Below, piece by piece: positions 11,820-21,676 of a stretch of 64,000 nt of DNA (within the stretch, counting starts at the first letter, position 1; every line of letters starts with the position of its first letter). Below the pieces are notes generated by a model, which saw nothing but the letters and a program-made list of their open reading frames with translations, made no database searches and was not told where the DNA came from. A program made the translations under genes and the position numbers. This stretch comes from Luidia sarsii (lineage: Eukaryota; Echinodermata; Asteroidea; Paxillosida; Luidiidae), in assembly GCA_949987565.1 (NCBI GenBank), contig OX465107.1, positions 14,772,696 through 14,836,695 of the forward strand, written 5' to 3'.

Positions 11820-13249
11820 CTGGTGGAGAAAATCAAAACCAAAATCACACTTAAAGCCCCTACACAACATTGGTAAGATCGAAAACCACAAATGTTCACA
11901 GATTTATATGAAACTTAAACAGTTTGAAGATGGTTATAGTAGAAACCTCTCACTGAAATATTTCTGCTTAAAATGTTGTATTTTGGGAAAAATTAGTAAA
12001 ATAAATAGTTTACGTCTCACCGAGATCTAAACTATTTTTTCGGAATAGTACGGCGTTGAATGCTGCATTTTCGCGAAACAAATGAAGCGGTTTTCACGAT
12101 TTTCTCGAGACTCGGTTGGCGGAATGAGCTGAAATTTTCACAGGTGTGCTGTTTCATGCATATGTTGGATCAGACAACGTATGGACGCTATTCCTTGACC
12201 TCAACCAATGTTGTGTAGGGGCTCTAAGGTCATGTCACCAAGTTTTTCTGATTCTAAATAACGACTTCAAAAGACGCAATATTAGTTGTCATATGTTAGT
12301 CTTGTAAAACCCATCGCCTGCGAAAAATTGGTGAGTTTGGTGAAATTCACCTGTTGAGTGGATTTCATGAAGCACCACAATGTACAATGTACATGTGTAT
12401 CTTAACTCAAACGTTTTGACAACTCAACTTATGATTAATTACTCATGTGGTATTTCTGGAGGGGATCAAAGGATGGCCAAATGACAGCAATTTAGAGTTT
12501 GAATTTTCAAATCTGCCCATTTTCCAAACAGTGGGCTCCCTTGTCGTTGCATGTGAGAGGACGTTCCAATACCTACATTTGGATTATCATCCAACCCTTG
12601 TCTCCAGTGGCAACCAGAAGTACTGTTGTATTCAAATCTAGTGTACCCAACCAGTCAAGCTACACTCCTTTGAAAACGCACAATGGGCCCTTTTTTCGCA
12701 TCCCCTGACAAAAGCTTATGTTCCTCCTGGCCATCTTAGATTGGATTGTCCTTACTCTGCTTGTTTACTCCTTCCCTCTTACCCTCCTGCCCAATCTTTT
12801 CCCCTTCATCCCCAGTCCTTGCCCCATCTCTTCCCCTTCTCACCCTGACCTATCACATCTCTGATACATGTGCATAATGTTCTCCTTGTTTGGTATTTAT
12901 TCATCAATTTATCTCCCATCTTGAATTTCCATGATATAGACTGCATGACCTTTCTCACCTTGAATGTACTTCTTGTTTGTTTTTCCTTGGCCGAATAAAA
13001 AAAAAAAAAAAAAATAATAATAATAAGCCACACCTATGTCCGTATTGTGCCAGGTTTGACTAACTTGTACACAATGTATACATGTAGTATACCCTTATTG
13101 ATTTATTTCACAGATATACATTGTTCGCGATTGTTTAGCGAGTTTTAATAATGACAAGGTGGTCGTGAGCAGTGGAAATGGGCCCAAATTGGATAAAGTG
13201 ATGATAACCAAGAATCCTGACTCTGTCCTGTAAGAGATAGAGGACTAAC

Positions 13250-13463
13250 CTGGCGACATAATGACCACAGCTGATAGCAGAGCGTACTCGCTGTCATCCA
13301 GTAACATCCGATTGACTCTCCGTGCAAAATCAAAGAGGAGGTCAAACAGGTTGCCTAGAGGCATCTGATGGGCATCATCCAGAGAGAATTTGTCTCCAGT
13401 GGTCCACCAGTACACCATGTTAGTCTTGGTGTCTGCTACCGTTGAAAAGCGTATTGTGGCAAC
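13250..13463 (-). CDS. NR1 receptor exon: ligand-binding domain helices 5-8
   Basis: The acceptor TTGCAG gives phase-0 entry and the donor CCAG|GTTAG leaves one base of a split codon. The 71 residues run from VATIRFSTVAD (end of helix 5) through MVYWWTTGDKFSLDDAHQ (beta-turn region) to FDFARRVNRMLLDDSEYALL and SAVVIMSP (helices 7-8). The pattern DFARRVNRMLLDDSEYALLS is typical of NR1 ligand-binding domains. All junctions agree with the neighbouring exons. Confidence 0.95.
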
Positions 13464-13770
13464 CTGCAATGCAAGATGAGAGACAGTGTCACAGGCAGCA
13501 CATCAGTTGACCAGTGCGTTCTATAAGAGAAACCCAATCAGCTCAGACGGCAACAATGCAGGTAAGTCTCAGTCTATCTTTTCTTGGCCATTTTTCAACT
13601 TGTTTCAACATTTCCCAGTCAGTTTTACTTTACTTACGTGTAGCTTTGTTTACTTTTGTTTGACTGAAAAGGTAGAACTGGGTTAGCCCAAGTAACCCTG
13701 CTTTCATGCTGGATACATTGGGGGGGGGGTAATTACTACATGTATGTCAAAGCAACCCAAGGATGACTAG

Positions 13771-13797
13771 GGTAGGGGTTAGGGTTAGGGTTGGGGG
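13771..13797 (+). repeat. Short telomere-like run within an intron
   Basis: GGGGTTAGGGTTAGGGTTGGGG contains about three imperfect TTAGGG units. It is far too short for a telomere and is best read as a short interstitial G-rich repeat. Confidence 0.5.
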
Positions 13798-13975
13798 TAA
13801 TCAAACACATCTTGTGTTTGATCATTACTAAGAGAGATGCTCATAGACCAATCCAAGCAGGCATGAATAGGAGCTGCCATGACTGGGGGGACATTGGTGT
13901 TTCAGAAAACCAAATCTAATTCTGATGAGGGTAAACAAGCTGTCTACTGTGGAGCACTTGATAAAACCTTACGAT

Positions 13976-14221
13976 TGTAACTCAACTTATGGTGGATTAC
14001 CCATCTAAATCGTGATAGGCAGGGTGGTTTCTGTGCAACGCTCAATGTCTTGCAATAGGGCTTGAGTAACGAGAGTCTGATGAAAGTGACTACAGATCAC
14101 ATTAATGAGGTTTTTGCCCCTGTTTGATGTGATAAACACCGAGTGCTCAGTGCTTTGCCCGATGTTTCAGGCAGTTCGGGCGGGATTTGAACCCGTGACT
14201 CCCAATTTCCAGACCTGGCTA
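13976..14221 (-). mobile_element. tRNA-derived SINE-like repeat with truncated head
   Basis: On the minus strand the stretch begins with CTCTAGCCAGGTCTGG and a Pol III B-box match (GGTTCAAATCC, plus-strand 14183-14193), followed by an unrelated body. The body end at 13976-14057 recurs at 24227-24310 (TGTAACTCAACTTAT, GGTTTCTGT, CGCTCA, TGTCTTGCAAT shared). A tRNA-like head joined to a dispersed body is the usual SINE layout. A normal A box at the expected distance is not clear, so the head is probably truncated. Confidence 0.5.
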
Positions 14222-14264
14222 GAGATTAGATACGAAAGTTGAGGGGTAGGTAGTTGGCACAAAC

Positions 14265-14513
14265 CTCAAACAAGCCCGTCTTGATGAGTGTGATCTGATC
14301 CTCTCTATCAATGTGCTTGAAGCCAGGAATCATCTTGGAGAAGTTGACCATGCGGGTGATCTGACTTGTGAACTTGCTGGAGAAGAACTGCCACATCTTG
14401 CCGCTGTCTACCGGGTGGATGTGGTCGGGCAGCTCCCTGGGAGGATCCTTGGAGGTCGGGAAGCCAGGAGGAGGGGTGCACTTACTGCAGTCATGGTCAT
14501 ACTTGGATTTCAA
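14265..14513 (-). CDS. NR1 receptor exon: ligand-binding domain helices 2-5
   Basis: A phase-0 exon of 83 codons between the acceptor TTTCTCTACTCAG and the donor GAG|GTTTGT. An N-terminal linker with DHDCSKCTPPPGF and a run of Pro is followed by MWQFFSSKFTSQITRMVNFSK (helix 3), MIPGFKHIDREDQITLIKTG (helices 3-4, the family signature) and LFE at the start of helix 5. The Lys of NFSK sits where the helix-3 charge-clamp lysine of other NR1 receptors lies; it would pair with the Glu of AEVF in the last exon to hold coactivator LxxLL helices. That residue match was judged by eye. Confidence 0.95.
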
Positions 14514-14655
14514 CTGAGTAGAGAAAAAGAACCGTTCAAGCAAAAAACTAAATTCAATTGAATGTTATTATAATCATAGCAAACAATCAGGATGAATATT
14601 CGTTCCAGAGATAGCAGTTGTAGTAAGGTAGATGCTTTGTGCATCCACCTTAAAG

Positions 14656-14828
14656 TGATATACAAAAATGTTGCAAACTGCTTACTGACTAAAATTACCA
14701 ACATGCAAATCTCAAAATGTAGTGGGCCTGACGTTTCGATCCTAGCAGGACCTTTCTCAAAGGCAGAGTGCTCTGCCTTTGAGAAAGGTCCTGCTAGGAT
14801 CGAAACATCAGGCCCACTACATTTTGAG
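14656..14828 (-). mobile_element. Fold-back family 1 copy inside a short receptor intron
   Basis: In reverse orientation relative to the 3-5 kb copies: the tail (GATATACAAAAATGTTGCAA to TTACTGACTAAAATTACC) comes first, then arms CTCAAAATGTAGTGGGCC and GGCCCACTACATTTTGAG around GCAGAG-TG-CTCTGC. It fills half of the 342-base intron and its outer arm ends 27 bases from the donor of exon 14856-16684. A separate small hairpin, AAGGTAGATGC TTTGT GCATCCACCTT, lies next to the tail at about 14626-14652. No clear target duplication was found. Confidence 0.85.
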
Positions 14829-14855
14829 AAAGGAAAACAATGAGATGGAAATTAC

Positions 14856-16684
14856 CCTGAGATCATTGGACTCATCACGACCCAGGAAGGGAAAGTACCG
14901 CTCTCTCAAGAAAATGATCCTTCTGAAGGTGTAGAAGCAAGTATCGTGGTAGGACTTGTGGACGCTATCTATAATCTTGCAGAGCTTCTTCTTGACTTCA
15001 GGAGTCAGCGGTTCCTCGGGGTTGAAGCCTTCCAGACGATACTCCCGCATGGCTTCCTGGTCCATGGGGTCGTACACATGCTCCTCCCCGTCCATCGAGT
15101 TAGTGTTCGGCTCCTCTTTGATCAAGATCTTCTTCTCTTTTGAGTTGCTCTCACGTTGGTCGGCAGCCTGGGGAGATTGCAGGGGAGTGGTGAAACTCTG
15201 AGGGGGGGAGAGGACCGAAAAGTCTGGGGTGGAGCACTCGGACTTGTGCGAGCCTTTGGAGGTCTTGTTGGGGTCGGAGTGACCTTTGCCCGGAGACTGG
15301 CGCTTTACAGAGTGCCTGGGGTGGAAGGAGTCTCTGCTCTCTCCCGGTGAATGCTGCGGCAGATGCTTGGGGGAGTGCATCTCTGCCTTGAGGTGCTGCT
15401 GCGCAAGGAACGTGGTCGGACCTAGGGGGACTGCCTGCGGGTGCTGAGAGGAGCTGACGGGGACCATGACCGGGCCGCTGGACGAGAGGAGGGGCGAGGG
15501 CGGGAGATGCTGCCTGCCTGAGAGACTCCATCCTTGAGAGATTGGAAGTAAGGGCGAGTGGGAGAGCAGGGAGGACTGAGGGGAAAGTCCTTGAGGAAAC
15601 TGCTGCGGAGGAAAGCCCCCCGGGAACTGGAAGATTTGGTTCCCCTGACCCGAGTGTAGGGTGAAGTGGGCACTGTCTTCCGATCGCAGCATTGGCTCTG
15701 ATGTCCTGCGGTGGCCGTAGAAGGCCTTCATCTGTGAGGACGCCATTTCAGACACGCTGTTGAGGCTACCGTTGTCGGGGCTCGCTGATTTTGAGCGATG
15801 CCTGGATCCGGCCGAATCCTCACGCCCCTCTTTACTCGAGTTTGGCACGACTAGGACCGTCGGGCTCGGCGGAATCATGTCCTTGTTGCAGTTGGACTCA
15901 GGGCTGCCCATGTCCCTGGGGATGAGGATGACTGGCTGCCCGGCCGCCAGCATCTTATTGATGGTCTCCATGGGCAGATCTCCCTCACACGACGTGGCGC
16001 CGTCAACCTTAGCCCCGTCCCTCCCAATCATGGACATCTTCTCCGTGATCTCTTCGCTGACCGTTTGTGACATCCGCCTGTCCTCCTTGGCCATCCTCAT
16101 GGCAGAGTGCATGTACATTTGATTAGTGCTGCTCGAATCCTCCTGTGACTTGGAGAGAGAGACGCTGGAGATGGTGGGCGACTGCTCCATGCCATCCGAC
16201 CCGTAACCTCTATTTCCGCTCCCGTTGACGGAGGTGGAGCCTTCACTCGTGCCCGGGATGGAAGACTGTCTGCCAACAGATCCTGGAGGGGACATATCCA
16301 AGCCGGATATAGAGGAGGTTTCTGACAAGGAATGCTCACGGTCAGAGCTGCCATGCTCTAACTCTTGCTTGATGATGGTTGAGATAGATTGTGCGTGGCT
16401 GGCCATGGCCTGACCCAGCTGTGATTCCATCATGGCAGCCATTGAAAACCCGCTGTTCATGCCCGGGTACATAGCTGGGATGCTTGTGGGGAGCATGTGA
16501 GGGGGTGGATGACCTCCGGGCAGCTGCTGCTGACCCGGGTACTTGGACTGGTTGAACAGTTCAGGGTGGTTGCCATAGAAACCTGCCGGTTGATGCACTG
16601 TGTTGTCACCGAAGCTCCGTTGCTTGGCGATTGTTTCATGCATTTTCTCAATCATCCGTTTTGACCTTCGACCTAATCTGGAGC
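14856..16684 (-). CDS. NR1 receptor exon: C-terminal extension, giant hinge, helix 1
   Basis: An exon of 1829 bases, one uninterrupted frame (609 codons plus a split Gly). It starts GSRLGRRSKRMIEKMHE, the extension after the second zinc finger; RRSKR is a likely nuclear localisation and minor-groove contact. The GRRS pattern recalls the Knirps family rather than the RFGRxPK pattern of Rev-erb, E75 and ROR. A hinge of about 530 residues follows, rich in Ser, Pro, Gln, Met and Gly and with no domain. It holds three SUMO-type motifs: IKQE 16362-16373, LKAE 15381-15392, IKEE followed by Pro 15111-15122. RRTSEP at 15693-15710 fits a basophilic-kinase and 14-3-3 site. The exon closes with LTPEVKKKLCKIIDSVHKSY and YFPFLGRDESNDLR (helix 1 region). 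The GC content is clearly higher than in the flanking introns. Confidence 0.95.
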
Positions 16685-17158
16685 CTGCAGACAAAGAAGC
16701 GAAGATAAAATGTTCTCAAAATGAGAAATTGCACAGCCACTAATGGGTTCCTTTTTCTTGCCAATTACCGGTAATCATTTGAAAGTCCAGTGAAAATAAA
16801 TGAATATTACCTGTATCAATTTGACAAACTTGTGACTCATCAGGTCATGTTCTTCAGGAAATCTTATGATTTCTTATAATTTTGGTGATCAATTCAGTTT
16901 ACATAACATTATATGCATAGAGTATTAAGCAAAATTGTTGCCAACTATAAATTTACAGAATAAAATGTGTATAATTAGATATTCTAATCAATATACATAT
17001 TATAATTAATTAATAAGGTATTTATAAAATACATATTTAATTAGGTAACAATAATAAAATAATCATTTAATTGATGGACATTTGGGAAGCCTCTATCCAG
17101 GCAATTGGTGTCAGACATGTAAAACCCAGCATGGCTGTAAATCTGCCAGATTGTTAGA

Positions 17159-17171
17159 GCGCCCTCTATGG
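17159..17171. repeat. GCGCCCTCTATGG dispersed motif
   Basis: The same 13-mer recurs at 23255-23267, and as GCGCCCTCTATAG at 61303-61315. It is probably a conserved end of a dispersed repeat; no element body was delimited. Confidence 0.3.
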
Positions 17172-17201
17172 TGAGTTGTGGCCATTGCCAGCAGGCCTCA
17201 C

Positions 17202-17343
17202 CTTCTTTGGACATGCCCACTGCTAGGCATTTCTTCCAGCGGCATAGTTGGCATTGATTCCGTGTGTAGAGGGAGATGTCACACTGCCCATTGTTGGAAC
17301 AGGTGTAGGACTCATGTTGTGTGAGACTTCGTCTGAAGAAACC
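17202..17343 (-). CDS. NR1 receptor exon: second zinc finger
   Basis: The acceptor CCTTATATCCTTCAG gives phase-0 entry; the donor GAAG|GTGAG leaves one base of a Gly codon completed in exon 14856-16684. The 47 residues start GFFRRSLTQHESYT and contain the second finger C-x5-C-x9-C-x2-C: CSNNGQC, then DISLYTRNQ, then CQLC. RWKKCLAVGMSKE follows. NQCQLCR-KKC-AVGM matches the NR1 pattern seen in thyroid hormone receptors and relatives. The Trp in CRWKKC is unusual, since most receptors have Phe, Leu or another residue there. Confidence 0.95.
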
Positions 17344-19033
17344 CTGAAGGATATAAGGAAGAGACAAAACGACGAGATGTGAGACTGTCAGCTGGGATTC
17401 AGATGTGCTTCATTTGGGAGAGACGATTCCCTTAATGAGACGAAGATGCCTAGGGAAGGAAAATTTCAATTCTGGACTCAAAAATGATGGGAGATGTTCT
17501 TATATATTGTTCTTATGTACTCACATGCAATCTTAAAAATCCTTGAAAATCTCATTACCTTGTTAAAAAATTCAATATGGAAAGATTTTGGAGGGCAGAT
17601 TTTGGATTTTATGAAGGGTAAATGTATCCAATCCTAGCTCATCCATTTAACACTTAGCTCATTATTTAATACTAGTAAATATATAGTTACTGGTTTATCC
17701 CAATGCACCTAAATTGCATTTGTTACTAATTGAAACCTTGGAGTAGAAATGAAGTTAAGCTGAAGTGAAATGATGAAAAGTAAAACATGCTATGTTTATT
17801 TTACTAGAAAGGAAGAAAGGGCTGCCAATAGTCAAGTGGTTCATGGAATGGTTATAATTATTATCACACATTTCTGCTCTTTGTAGAGTCCAGTCAGCAA
17901 ATAGATGGCAAGCTTTGTGTAAGACTTCAAATGCAACTGATAAATACATCAGACAAGATGCATCTCTCATTCAATCAATCAATCATCCAGATAGACTGAG
18001 CACATTCCTGTGCAACTTATTCTCCTCACCAATCAAAGTCCAGTCCAGCCATTGGCCTGGCCCCCATGTCTGCTCATTTCAATTTTCGCCAAGATGACAG
18101 CCATCTTGGGCTGGTAGTAATTTCTAAAGTGAATCAGTTCATGAGTCTCCATCTTACCTAATCAACTTACAAATAGAAACCCAAGACTTTCGGTTTCATT
18201 TTTTTCTGGGATTTTCTTTTTCGTGATTGAACCTGGTTTTTGCTTGACCAAGGAGAAGAAGGGGATGATTGGTTGATGGGTAGAACTGAAACTCTTTGCC
18301 AGAGTTGAATAACCCTTGGATGGCAATCAGCAGGTCTATGACCTCACCGAAAATGATGGGGAAAAGAGATGTAGAAATCAAATTACATACAGGGATCTGT
18401 AATTGAAAATGAATTTGCTTGGATGATGCAAAATGACAAGAATATATTCGTCCTACAAAAAAAGTAACCATTTAGAACGAACAAAGAGCAACAATGTGAC
18501 TGAAATATTCCAGCAGAGGTAAAAAAAAATACACCAAGTTATTAAAAACAAAGTCACATTTAAAGTGCATCATACATATAATGCTTCATGGTTGAAAAAA
18601 GCCAACAAATCTTGAGACATTGTATGAGTTCAGTGGAAAAAAAAACTAACTATAGAATTCATTGGAAATTCTATAATGACAGAGAAAAATACGACTCGTC
18701 TGTAATTTCGCCCACAATAGTCAGTGATTTGAAACTGAAATTTAATTGTGTGAACAAAATTAATAGAAAATTAATGAAATAAACTTTTTTTCAATTTAGA
18801 CCTCGCTTTTTTGTATCACTGTGCTAAATTTTGTGAGATGGGAAGAAAAGGGTGATAAGGTTTTCGGTCTTTTGCTAACAATGAAAATAGTACTGGGCTC
18901 CTTAGAACGATGAATAAAGAAAACTAGCAAATTAAATTGTTGAAAATGTCTAAAGTTATGATGATATCTTGAAGTCTCCTTTCCTCTCTCAAGAATTATG
19001 GAGAAATGGCAAGTCACACAATCAGTTCAAACA

Positions 19034-19210
19034 AATATCAAAAATTAGGAGGGCCCGACGTTTCAATCCTAGCAAGACCTTTCTCAAAGGCAAAGTGACC
19101 ACTTGCCCTTTGCCTTAGAGAAAAAAACCTGCAACAATTGAAACATCAGGCCCTCCTAGTTTTTGATATTTGCTTTTCTGTAATTTAAGTCAGTGAGCAG
19201 TGAAGATGTC
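19034..19210 (+). repeat. Fold-back family 1 copy, moderately diverged
   Basis: Arms AATATCAAAAATTAGGAGGG and CCCTCCTAGTTTTTGATATT are near-perfect outer inverted repeats. The inner arms contain GACGTTTCAATCCTAGCAAG and a decayed partner. The trailing TTTTCTGTAATTTAAGTCAG matches the family tail, which is truncated. Confidence 0.8.
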
Positions 19211-21650
19211 TGCATATTACTGCAATTTAAAAGAACGGACCTTGCAGAGTTCAAGGATTATGAGTTGGAACAGCAGAGTGGAGGAAAGGAGATGAACAAC
19301 TGGATTAGTTGTCAGACAGCTAGTCCAAGGTATAACGTGCCTAATGAGTAGTGACTTGCAATCAGAGGCTAAGAGCACTATCAAAGCATTGGGTCTCCAC
19401 TAAGCATGTGCACCTGCTACATACATCTAGATACCGGTAGCTTGCTAATGGACCAGGCTCACCTGACAACAAGCTGCTGCTAAGTGACTTCATTGCCACA
19501 TGGCCTAGCGTTCAAATGACACATTCCTAACCCAACACTACACCACGCAGACAGCATAAAGGTAATCGGCCTTTCCTAACTGCGGCCATGAATTCCTCCT
19601 TCATCAAATATTGCCTCATGAACATAGCAAAATTAATGTCTCATTACAATAGCAAAGAGAATTCCTCAAATACCTCAAATATTGATCTATTATCTCTGTC
19701 TGCAACAAAGCCATAAGTGAGACCTTGATGGCATTGAGTATGGCGGCAAAGTGTTCCTTCGCTTGTTTCCAGCAGTGGCAACCAAAACATTGACATAATA
19801 TACATGTATATCAGCCGCCAAAGATCGTTGCAACTTTAAAATGATTAAACTTTCTTGATATCCAGACTAATTTTTGTTTGGGTGGTCACACCTTGTTCTT
19901 TCCGAGATTGTCGGCCACCAAGAGGAATGAGGGAACTTTGCCTCTAGACTAGTCATCCTCTCCTAGCTTGAATTGTCAGCCATTGCTGACAGTCTACGTG
20001 AGTACATGTAATGCCATCAGGGATTGGGGGGGGGGGCCTTATGTATTGTTTCACACTAGTCACCCCTCACACTTCTTCAGTGTTTGACTGGCTGCAGGCA
20101 ACTCACTCCTTCCAACACTTTTCTTGTTTCCTTTGTAATCCCATTCCTTTATCGGAGTCTCTCCCAACCTTAAGTGGCCTTTGGTCCGCCAGTCAGTGAT
20201 CAATTCCGACATGAAATCACGGTGAGTCAGTTACTGCAATAGGAGACAAGGATGTGGGGTTGGGGGATATGGGGTTTGGGGGGGATATGGGATGGACGTA
20301 TCTGGTGTCCGTTATAGACGCTTGGTTCATTGGGACCAGCCTTGTCAATGACCTTGTAGAGTTGGTCAGGCCAAGTTCAGTCTGTCTTAAGCTTCTAGTC
20401 GGTGGCTCAAGCCTACCTCATGCAGTCCCAGTGGGCAAGGGGGTATACCCAGGGCATCTGTAATGGGTAGAAGGCCAGAAATTTGTCACTATTGAAATCC
20501 TGGCCGTACGGTGCGGTGCGCCTGGCTGTTGTGAGGATCCATCTTCCGGTCAGTGAGTTTTCTCCTGCCAGGGCTTTTACTGGGAGGTGTTTAATTCTGG
20601 CATTGGCTTTGTCACCAAGGGACAGCGGAGACACAGGCAACACACTTGAGATCTGAGTGTTTCTTAAGAAGCTTGCCAGCTTTCTACCCTACTCCATCCT
20701 TCCCATCCTGAGCGAGACTTTTTTTTTTACATCCTCTTCATCTAACTCGTCTCCTGGGGGGGGGGCCTCCTGAAGAGACGCAATTATAACGGGGGACCTT
20801 ACCCCCTCCCTCCCCCTGCTAATTGGATTCCTCAGTGGACCAATGAAGAACCAGAACGATCACCTCAATTGTCATCAAGCCACCTAGCACAATGTCATTT
20901 ACTTGAGTTGGTTGGGGCACACCTTGTGTGGGATGTGTTGGCGTACCAACCATCTGGCCAATCTAACCTGCCAACGCAATGGATGAATGAACTGGCAAAT
21001 CTACGCACATTCCAAGTAGCCAACCAGACACGACTTTACAGCTGCCCAGCAACATTCAGCAGTCATCCCATTGAAGGATTTTTTTTTTTTTTAAATTCTG
21101 ACATGGGAGGTCAGAAAGACTTGAAGACCACTACAACCAGAATGTTTGCTTGTACGAGGGATGGTTGACCATCATTTAACACCCCCCCCCTCAATGTCTC
21201 CTTGCTGTATACTCAACATTTCCCAGGAAAGAGTAATTCCTCTGCATCAATCTGCACCCAAAAGGTCAAGGTTTCCTCTACAAACATTGTATCACTGGCC
21301 AGGAATGAAAGTCATGGGCTCACGGGCAGTAGTGTTGCCAATCGGATGATTACTGCAGTGTACGAGCAAGGAGAGGTTTTAACGCACGACTCCAAGCCTA
21401 TCCTTGATTAATGACGACGCTAACCACTACTTGAAACCAGTGCCAATCAAGATATCAAGGATTTTCGTTTTAAACACCCATAAGTACTGGTACCTGCCAT
21501 CTTTTTGACAGAAACGTTCATGCTTTTCAGCTTTTGGAGAGCATTGGACACCAGCTAGCACAGAGTGGAGATTAAGCCTCTCGAGGGTTCTATCAAATTC
21601 TCCAGAAGTCAAAAGAGTGGAGATCATTTGTGCCAAACACATTACAGAAA

Positions 21651-21676
21651 AGAGAGAGAGAGAGAAAGAGAGAGAG
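21651..21676 (+). repeat. (GA)n microsatellite
   Basis: A nearly perfect AG dinucleotide run with one interruption. Confidence 0.9.

Noticed and set aside
13771..13797. Telomeric sequence
   Set aside because: Only about three imperfect TTAGGG units in the middle of a receptor intron.
14946..16413. Several plus-strand open frames of 60-120 codons across the hinge exon
   Set aside because: They are antisense shadows of the long receptor exon, whose frame, splice sites and motifs are consistent.
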